Assembly (NCBI GenBank): GCA_003483125.1
Contig: DMWU01000032.1
Span: 1 to 8,288 of the forward strand
DNA from: Erythrobacter sp.
GTDB taxonomy: Bacteria > Pseudomonadota > Alphaproteobacteria > Sphingomonadales > Sphingomonadaceae
DNA: 8,288 nt
Reading direction: 5' to 3'
Position 1 is the first letter of the stretch; every line of letters begins with the position of its first letter. Under the pieces are notes generated by a model. That model searched no databases, was not told the DNA's origin, and saw only the letters and a list, made by a program, of their open reading frames with translations. Made by a program: the position numbers and the translations under genes. Below are positions 1 to 4,752 of the stretch, piece after piece.

Positions 1-2
1 CC

Positions 3-365
3 CCGCGAGACGAGGTATGCGTGGAGGAGTGCAGACTTCCCCGGATAGCACCGCTCGAGGGGGTGGCATCCGCGCGCGGCCTAATCACCAAGGAGAACGG
101 CATGCCACCCGCCAGTCGATATCTCAGCGGTTCGGGCGATCATGTGAACGCGGTTCATATCGCCGAGGCGGCGCGCCAGTTCGCGGCGCTTAAGACAGAA
201 GATCCGAAGGTCCGCTTTTCAGGCGGTGAAGTCAGCTTTGATCACTATGTCGAGCTAGGCACACCGTTCGAACTCGCGCTAGCTGGCGAGAGCGAAGGCG
301 CAATCGACCTGAAGCTTACTCAGGCGGGGCACGACTGCACCTCTATCGCGCTACGCATCGCCTGA
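3..365 (+). CDS. Probable hotdog-fold protein, C-terminal part (5' end outside window or start at 102)
   Basis: The reading frame is open to the left edge, so the gene probably starts outside the window. Codon-position GC before base 102 is coding-like (third position high, second low). The segment GDHVNAVHIAEAARQFAAL resembles the central helix of hotdog domains, notably the AfsA type (DHV...LLEAARQ). The following residues (VRFSGGEVSF, YVELGTPFELAL, IDLKL, IALRIA) look like the successive beta strands of that fold. No catalytic role can be assigned; AfsA-type or acyl thioester-binding hotdogs are the nearest guess. An alternative start is ATG at 102, preceded by a near-ideal AAGGAG at 90-95 with a 6-base gap. 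This would give an 87-residue protein lacking the first strand. The 3' end overlaps the convergent VOC gene by 15 bases. The gene is very likely real; its family is uncertain. Confidence 0.5.
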   Translation, partial: PRDEVCVEECRLPRIAPLEGVASARGLITKENGMPPASRYLSGSGDHVNAVHIAEAARQFAALKTEDPKVRFSGGEVSFDHYVELGTPFELALAGESEGAIDLKLTQAGHDCTSIALRIA

Positions 366-740
366 TGCCTCGATCCTCCAAGGCGGAAACCGCCGATCCT
401 GTCCGCCATGGAACAGGCAGAGTGGATTGCCGTCAGGATCGCGAAAGCGCGCCTCACGCCAGTTCCAGCTTTGGTCGGTCGGCTCGGTTTCAAATGTGAT
501 CCCACGCTCGCCAAGTTCGGCGAATTTTGCATCCACATCATCCACCTCAAAGTAAAGCATGGCGCTGCTCGGCACATGATCGGGGTCAGTATGGATGGAG
601 AGCGTAGAAGAGCCTGAAGGCAACTCAAAGCGGGCATAAGGCCCCTCAGCATGCACAATCAGCTTGAGGCCTAGGCGCGAGTAGAATTTAACCGATCCGT
701 CAAAATCACGCGTCCCGATTGTAACCTGGTTTAGGTCCAT
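351..740 (-). CDS. VOC family protein (glyoxalase/bleomycin resistance/dioxygenase superfamily)
   Basis: This is a 129-residue single-domain vicinal-oxygen-chelate protein with two beta-alpha-beta-beta-beta halves. Recognisable parts are the opening strand LNQVTIGTRDF, the FYSRLGLKL helix, the YFEVDDVDAKFAELGERG second half, and the late DPDGNPLCLFH (residues 101-111) followed by FPPWRI. The start at 740 was chosen over an in-frame ATG at 764 because AAAGGACG lies just before it. Classical glyoxalases place a metal-binding His in the first strand, where this protein has Gln5. The usual Glu after DPDGN is replaced by a Cys-Leu-Phe-His stretch, so a canonical four-ligand metal site is unlikely. 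The substrate is unknown; members of this superfamily include isomerases, ring-cleaving dioxygenases and drug-binding proteins. It lies 74 bases downstream of rsmB on the same strand, but the gap holds a possible MerR-type operator, which suggests separate regulation. Confidence 0.88.
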   Translation of the reverse strand: MDLNQVTIGTRDFDGSVKFYSRLGLKLIVHAEGPYARFELPSGSSTLSIHTDPDHVPSSAMLYFEVDDVDAKFAELGERGITFETEPTDQSWNWREARFRDPDGNPLCLFHGGQDRRFPPWRIEASGDA

Positions 741-789
741 TTTTCGTCCTTTCGAATCATTCAAGAATCAATCGGACATTTGTTTGCAA

Positions 790-811
790 TCTTAACCTAA
801 CTTGAGGTCAA
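790..811 (-). promoter_or_regulatory. Possible SoxR/MerR-type operator with -35 element upstream of the VOC gene
   Basis: On the minus strand, TTGACC (811-806) could serve as a -35 hexamer. It runs directly into CCTCAAGTTAGGTTAAGA (807-790). The first ten bases equal the left half of the SoxR box as I know it (CCTCAAGTTAACTTGAGG), and 14 of 18 bases match overall. MerR-family activators bind such dyads inside unusually long 19-base spacers. At that spacing the -10 would be CAAACA, a poor match, which is what an activator-dependent promoter may show but also weakens the call. The site begins three bases after the rsmB stop and about 50 bases before the VOC start. No MerR-family gene is in the window. 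Confidence 0.35.
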
Positions 812-814
812 GAA

Positions 815-2050
815 CTAATTTTTGATCCAGCGCGCGATGAAAAATCCGTCGAGCCCACCGCGACCCGGCATCATACCGGGATGAGTACGCAACCAGCCTT
901 CGGGACCGGGCTCTATCCCTTCCGGGAGCTCCTCTGTCACTATAGGCGCTGGCTCAAGCTTAACGGCAGCGGCCTGTTTCTCGCCTTCCTCGCGTTCGAG
1001 CGAGCAAACGGCATAGATCAGCGTCCCACCCGGCTTCAGCCATTGCACCGCGCGGTCAAGAAGTGCGCGCTGCAAATCGACCATTTCCTCAATCTGGCGC
1101 GGACCAATCCGATGAAGCACATCGGGGTGGCGGCGGCAGGTGCCCGTTGCGGTGCAAGGTGCGTCGAGCAAGATGGCATCGAATTGATGCTTCGGTTCCC
1201 ACTCCAGCGCATCGGCGCGAACGGGCGATGCCTTAAGGCCGGTTCGCTTGAGATTATCCTTGAGCAAGCCAAGGCGACGCTTGCTGAGATCGAGTGCGGT
1301 GACATTCCATCCCGCCATCGCCAATTGCAATGTTTTGCCACCCGGTGCGGCACATAGGTCAAACACATGACGCCCCTCGCCTTGACCGAGTAGCCTTGCG
1401 GGGAGCGACGCGGCCAGATCCTGCACCCACCATGCCCCCTCTTTGAAACCAGCAATTTTCTCTACCGCTTCGCCACGCGAAAGCCGCAAGTGACCGGGCA
1501 AATAGCTTTCTGCGCCTAGTCGATTGGCCCAATCTTGTGTCGCACTCGCATCACGCAAAGTCAGATCGAGTGGTGGCGGATCAGCCAAACCAACTGCGAT
1601 TGCACTGACACGATCACCCCAACGCCCAGCAACGGCTTCTGAAAGGGTCGGAGCCTCCGGCAATGCGACCCCCTTCTTGGTCAGCGTCGAAAACACGCCA
1701 TGCGCCAGCCGCCTCGGCCCGCCCGCAAGCAAAGGAAGGCCGGTCGCGATCACCGCATGGGGAGGCGTTTCGAGTCGCAGCCATTGGGCCAGCATTAGCC
1801 GCAGGACCATGCGCGGCTTAGCATCGTCGGGCAGCGGCTTCTTGGTCGCGCTGTCGATCAGTGCATCGAAATCCGCCAACCAGCGTAGCGCTTCGCTGGC
1901 TATGGCGCGCGCAAGGGCCCGATCTGGCTGCTTGCGTACATCACGCAGCGCCCAGCCCTCTGCCTGCTCCAACGTTTCGCCACGCCGCAGCACTGCTTCA
2001 AGGAGCTTGAGCGCCGCGCGGCGCGTGAAGAGTCCGGGAGTGCCTGCCAT
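815..2050 (-). CDS. rsmB: 16S rRNA (cytosine-C5)-methyltransferase, RsmB/NOL1/NOP2/sun family
   Basis: The product transfers a methyl group from S-adenosylmethionine to C5 of a 16S rRNA cytosine (C967 in E. coli for RsmB) in the cytoplasm. The 411-residue protein opens with an all-helical NusB-like RNA-binding region (about 5-135). A Rossmann methyltransferase domain follows. Motif I is DLCAAPGGKT (231-240); motif IV is LLDAPCTATGT with Cys299, which releases the product; motif VI is IYAVCSLE with Cys349, the expected nucleophile. It ends with the family's GGLDGFFIARW. Length is close to the usual ~430. The start at 2050 is preferred over an in-frame ATG at 2173, because MAGTPGLFTRRAALKLLEAV begins the NusB-like domain, a purine-rich AGGGGG lies six bases upstream, and the longer form would run across the divergent DUF1674 gene. 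It diverges from that gene. RsmF-like paralogues are the only realistic alternative, and the NusB-like domain argues for RsmB. Confidence 0.95.
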   Translation of the reverse strand: MAGTPGLFTRRAALKLLEAVLRRGETLEQAEGWALRDVRKQPDRALARAIASEALRWLADFDALIDSATKKPLPDDAKPRMVLRLMLAQWLRLETPPHAVIATGLPLLAGGPRRLAHGVFSTLTKKGVALPEAPTLSEAVAGRWGDRVSAIAVGLADPPPLDLTLRDASATQDWANRLGAESYLPGHLRLSRGEAVEKIAGFKEGAWWVQDLAASLPARLLGQGEGRHVFDLCAAPGGKTLQLAMAGWNVTALDLSKRRLGLLKDNLKRTGLKASPVRADALEWEPKHQFDAILLDAPCTATGTCRRHPDVLHRIGPRQIEEMVDLQRALLDRAVQWLKPGGTLIYAVCSLEREEGEKQAAAVKLEPAPIVTEELPEGIEPGPEGWLRTHPGMMPGRGGLDGFFIARWIKN

Positions 2051-2070
2051 GCCGTGCCCCCTAGCCTCGC

Positions 2071-2099
2071 TTGAAACTGAGCGCCAGTGCGCGCATCTT
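2071..2099 (+). promoter_or_regulatory. Candidate promoter for the DUF1674 gene
   Basis: TTGAAA at 2071-2076 (5 of 6 to TTGACA) is followed after 17 bases by CATCTT at 2094-2099 (3 of 6 to TATAAT). It lies in the 55-base gap between the divergent rsmB and DUF1674 starts. Transcription would begin near 2106, at the ATG itself, implying a leaderless message. This fits the absence of a properly spaced ribosome binding site. The -10 match is weak, so this is a suggestion only. Confidence 0.25.
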
Positions 2100-2105
2100 A
2101 TGAGG

Positions 2106-2258
2106 ATGAGCAAGGCCAAACCCAAAAAGGGCTTCAAGAAGCCATCGCATTGGACAAACGATCCTGCGCCCAAGCCAAAAGCGGTCGAGGATGAGGAAAA
2201 GCTCAGCCCAACACGCTACGGCGATTGGGAAAAGAACGGCATCGCGATCGATTTCTAG
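2106..2258 (+). CDS. DUF1674 / SDHAF4-like small protein
   Basis: This is a 50-residue protein with a Lys/Pro-rich, probably disordered N-terminal half and the diagnostic C-terminal signature SPTRYGDWEKNGIAIDF (residues 34-50). That signature defines DUF1674, the family of the eukaryotic succinate dehydrogenase assembly factor 4. In mitochondria SDHAF4 binds the flavinated SdhA subunit and promotes complex II assembly. An equivalent role in bacteria is an inference from homology. The start is ATG 2106; another in-frame ATG at 2100 would add Met-Arg. Neither has a good Shine-Dalgarno sequence. The gene diverges from rsmB. Its TAG stop overlaps the P450 stop on the other strand through a shared CTAG. 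A longer frame extends leftward antisense to rsmB, but only this last part resembles a protein family. Confidence 0.88.
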   Translation: MSKAKPKKGFKKPSHWTNDPAPKPKAVEDEEKLSPTRYGDWEKNGIAIDF

Positions 2259-3670
2259 AGTTTCTTGAACGTCACTTTCAGCCCGTCTTTGGGCTGGGGG
2301 ATCGGCCATGGTTGCCATTTCGGATCATAGCCTTCCTCTATCTCAATCGAATATTGCTGCAGGATCCGCGCCATCAGGATCTTCACTTGCAAATATGCAA
2401 AATGCAGGCCCAGGCACATATGCGCGCCTCCGCCGAATGGCACCCAGGCATATTTGTGGCGTGCCTTCACCTTTTCGGGCGTGAAGCGCATAGGATCAAA
2501 CTTCTCCGGCTCGTCCCAATATTCGGGTGAGTGATGCACATAGTGAATGGCAATGCCCACCATGGCACCCGCGGGGATACGATAACCGCCATACTCGAAG
2601 CTCTTGAGCGCACGGCGAGGTAGCGAAGGAACCGGAGGGATAAACCGCAGCGCTTCCTTGAATGCCATTTCGGTCAACTCAAGCTTGCCGATATCATCAT
2701 AGTCGAGCGGCCGCGGATTGCCCTGGGCATCAAGTCCGCCCGTAACAGCGATAATTTCCTGGCGCAGCTTGTCCTGCCATTCGGGGTTCTTGGCGAGCAG
2801 GTAGATAAGCGAAGTAGCGCTCGACGTGATCGTATCATGCGCCGCCATCATCAGGAAATTCATATGGTCGGCCACTTGATCCACCGGCAGCATCGAACCG
2901 TCTTCGCGCGTAGCAGTGGCAAACTGGCTGAACATGTCTTGTCCGCCACCTTCTTCCCTACGACGTATTGTTTCCTTGGTGAAAAAGTCGACCAGGAATG
3001 CGCGGCCATCGACCCCGCACTTCATCTTGGTGAATGGCAATGGCTTGCGCACGGGTGCGACGGATGCCTGCACCATGTCAACAAACGCGGTGTTGATCTT
3101 GTCCGCCTCTGGTCCCCAGGGGATGCCAATGAAACTGTCGGCTGCAAGGTCGAGTGTAAGCTGCTTGATCGCCGGATAGAATTTCATCGGGCGATCAGCC
3201 CATTTGACGATTTCCTGCGCAATTCCGCGATTGAGGCTGCCAGAGTAATGACGCATCGGCCCTGGCTTGAACGCAATCGAAAGCGCGCGCCTGTCGACAC
3301 GGTGATGCTCAAAATCCATCAACATCAGGCCGCGCGGGAATAGCTGGTCCAGGACAGGCCCCCAACCCTGCTCGCTCGAGAATATCTTGTCCCGATCAAA
3401 CAGCACAAGCTCATTGGCATCGGCACCAACGAGAGCGACATTCCATCCGCCAAATGCCTTGCCCTTGTAGACCGGGCCATAGGTTTCAATCATATGCCGG
3501 GCGAAGCCATGCGGATTGGCCAACATGCGGAAGGTATTTCCGACGATGGGCCAACCTGCCTCCCCGGGGATATGATCGAGCGCGTCATCGGGCAGTTTCT
3601 CGCCCCAATGCTTGGGAACAAAATCCTGCGCCAGATCGGAACTACCGGGTAACTCAGCCACACTCGCCAT
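2255..3670 (-). CDS. Cytochrome P450
   Basis: This is a complete 471-residue heme-thiolate monooxygenase. The P450 marks are all present: a C-helix HHRVDRR (122-128), an I-helix AAHDTIT (276-282) with the Asp-Thr pair used in oxygen activation, the K-helix ExxR (Glu339, Arg342), FDPMRF (391-396), and the heme loop FGGGAHMCLG (412-421) with Cys419 as axial ligand. The loop has His417 where most families have Arg, as in FGGGxHxCxG P450s. There is no N-terminal membrane anchor, so the enzyme is probably soluble and takes electrons from a ferredoxin or flavodoxin partner that is not encoded here. I cannot name the substrate; the layout suggests the eukaryotic-like CYP51/CYP26/CYP120 side of the superfamily. 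The start at 3670 has AGGAG (3682-3678) seven bases upstream. The gene follows hemH after 59 bases, and an operator-like inverted repeat precedes it. Confidence 0.96.
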   Translation of the reverse strand: MASVAELPGSSDLAQDFVPKHWGEKLPDDALDHIPGEAGWPIVGNTFRMLANPHGFARHMIETYGPVYKGKAFGGWNVALVGADANELVLFDRDKIFSSEQGWGPVLDQLFPRGLMLMDFEHHRVDRRALSIAFKPGPMRHYSGSLNRGIAQEIVKWADRPMKFYPAIKQLTLDLAADSFIGIPWGPEADKINTAFVDMVQASVAPVRKPLPFTKMKCGVDGRAFLVDFFTKETIRRREEGGGQDMFSQFATATREDGSMLPVDQVADHMNFLMMAAHDTITSSATSLIYLLAKNPEWQDKLRQEIIAVTGGLDAQGNPRPLDYDDIGKLELTEMAFKEALRFIPPVPSLPRRALKSFEYGGYRIPAGAMVGIAIHYVHHSPEYWDEPEKFDPMRFTPEKVKARHKYAWVPFGGGAHMCLGLHFAYLQVKILMARILQQYSIEIEEGYDPKWQPWPIPQPKDGLKVTFKKL

Positions 3671-3698
3671 CGGGATACTCCTAGGGTGAGAGAATCTC

Positions 3699-3720
3699 TT
3701 ACTTACTTAAATGTAAGTAA
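3699..3720. promoter_or_regulatory. Perfect inverted repeat upstream of the P450, likely repressor operator
   Basis: TTACTTAC (3699-3706) and GTAAGTAA (3713-3720) are perfect reverse complements separated by TTAAAT. The repeat starts 28 bases before the P450 ATG, in the 59-base gap after hemH. It is AT-rich in a GC-rich neighbourhood. The size and symmetry suit a dimeric repressor such as the TetR family, whose operators often contain TTAC...GTAA half sites. It is not followed by a T-run on the minus strand, so it does not look like a hemH terminator. No regulator gene is present in the window. A second short palindrome (AGAGA-A-TCTCT, 3689-3699) abuts it. Confidence 0.5.
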
Positions 3721-3729
3721 ACCGATCGC

Positions 3730-4752
3730 CTAAATCCAGCCCGAAAGCTCTCTACGCAGGAGCATTTCCAGCATGTCCATTCCCACAGCCGTATCATTCA
3801 GGCAGGAAAGAGCAGCAAACTCCTCGCCACCCGCTTCGCAAAACTGCTCGCGGCCGGCAATGGCAAGTTCCTCCAGCGTTTCGACACAATCGGCGGAAAA
3901 TCCCGGTGCAAGGATCGCGATCTTGCGAGTACCTGCCCTTGCCTCGGCCATGAGAGTCGTATCGGTCGCAGGCTCCAGCCATTTGGCGCGGCCAAACCGC
4001 GACTGGAAAGTGGTGACTATCCTGAAGCGGTCATTGCCGATCTTCTCGCTTAGCAAGCGCGAGGTCTTCATGCAGTGGCAATGATAGGGATCGCCAAGGT
4101 CAAAGGTACGCTGCGGCATTCCGTGGTAGCTCAGAAGAAGCAGTTCCGGATCAAACGCCAGGCTGGCCAACTGGCGCTCAACATCCTTGGCAAGCGCGTC
4201 GATATAGGCTGGTTCATCATAATAAGGAGGCAGGAAGCGAAGGTTGGGCTGCCAGCGCATCTTGCCCAGTTCTGCATTGACCCGGTCGACAACGCTGGCC
4301 GTCGTCGCGGCACAATATTGCGGGTAGAGCGGAACCACCAATATGCGGTCGCATCCGAGGTTCTTTAACTCGTCAAGCTGGGCTCTGATTCCTGGATTGC
4401 CATATCGCATCGCATAACGAACATGAGCATGGTCCCCAAGGCGCCGAGCCATGCCTTCCGCCTGGCTGCGCGTAATCGCAGCCAATGGCGAACCGTGATC
4501 GGTCCAGACCTTCTGATAGGCCTCTGCGCTCTTCCGTGGTCGGGTATTGAGAATGATTCCGCGCAAGATTGGCTGCCAAACCAGCTGGGGAATCTCAATC
4601 ACGCGGCGATCGGATAGAAATTCGGCAAGGTATCTTTTTACCGCGGCAGGGGTCGGTTCATCTGGCGTGCCCAGATTCACCAGCAGCACACCAATCTTCC
4701 CGCTAGCGACGGGAGGATGGTCGGGCGGAAGGCGTTGGGGTTGCCAGGTCAT
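3730..4752 (-). CDS. hemH: Ferrochelatase (protoporphyrin ferrochelatase)
   Basis: The product inserts Fe(2+) into protoporphyrin IX, the last step of protoheme synthesis, at the cytoplasmic face of the membrane. The 340-residue protein has the family motifs in order: GVLLVNLGTPDEP (21-33), PLYPQY (141-146), LSYHGMPQRTF (207-217) with the catalytic-site His210, FQSRFGRAKWLEPATD (249-264), and APGFSADCVETLEEL (282-296) with Glu291 at the conserved acidic position. Length is normal for proteobacteria. Seven cysteines are present, including a CHC pair at 225/227 right after the catalytic His. Some alphaproteobacterial ferrochelatases (Caulobacter) are reported to bind a [2Fe-2S] cluster, so a cluster is possible but not shown here. 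The ATG overlaps the stop of the upstream molybdenum-subunit gene as ATGA, implying translational coupling, with a weak AGGTG before it. The downstream neighbour is a heme-using P450. Confidence 0.97.
   Translation of the reverse strand: MTWQPQRLPPDHPPVASGKIGVLLVNLGTPDEPTPAAVKRYLAEFLSDRRVIEIPQLVWQPILRGIILNTRPRKSAEAYQKVWTDHGSPLAAITRSQAEGMARRLGDHAHVRYAMRYGNPGIRAQLDELKNLGCDRILVVPLYPQYCAATTASVVDRVNAELGKMRWQPNLRFLPPYYDEPAYIDALAKDVERQLASLAFDPELLLLSYHGMPQRTFDLGDPYHCHCMKTSRLLSEKIGNDRFRIVTTFQSRFGRAKWLEPATDTTLMAEARAGTRKIAILAPGFSADCVETLEELAIAGREQFCEAGGEEFAALSCLNDTAVGMDMLEMLLRRELSGWI

Noticed and set aside
860..877. CCCGG...CCGGG inverted repeat as a possible terminator
   Set aside because: It lies within the rsmB coding region, has short arms and no T-run; it is expected by chance in this composition.
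881..1357. Plus-strand 158-codon open frame inside rsmB
   Set aside because: It lies wholly antisense to the methyltransferase motifs of rsmB and resembles no family; it is a GC-driven shadow.
1524..2099. Long plus-strand open frame reading into the DUF1674 gene
   Set aside because: It is antisense to rsmB, and its translation is low-complexity Ser/Arg/Ala without family features. Only the last 50 codons are a believable protein.
3699..3720. Inverted repeat read as a hemH transcription terminator
   Set aside because: The stem is AT-rich and no U-tract follows on the minus strand; an operator is the better reading.
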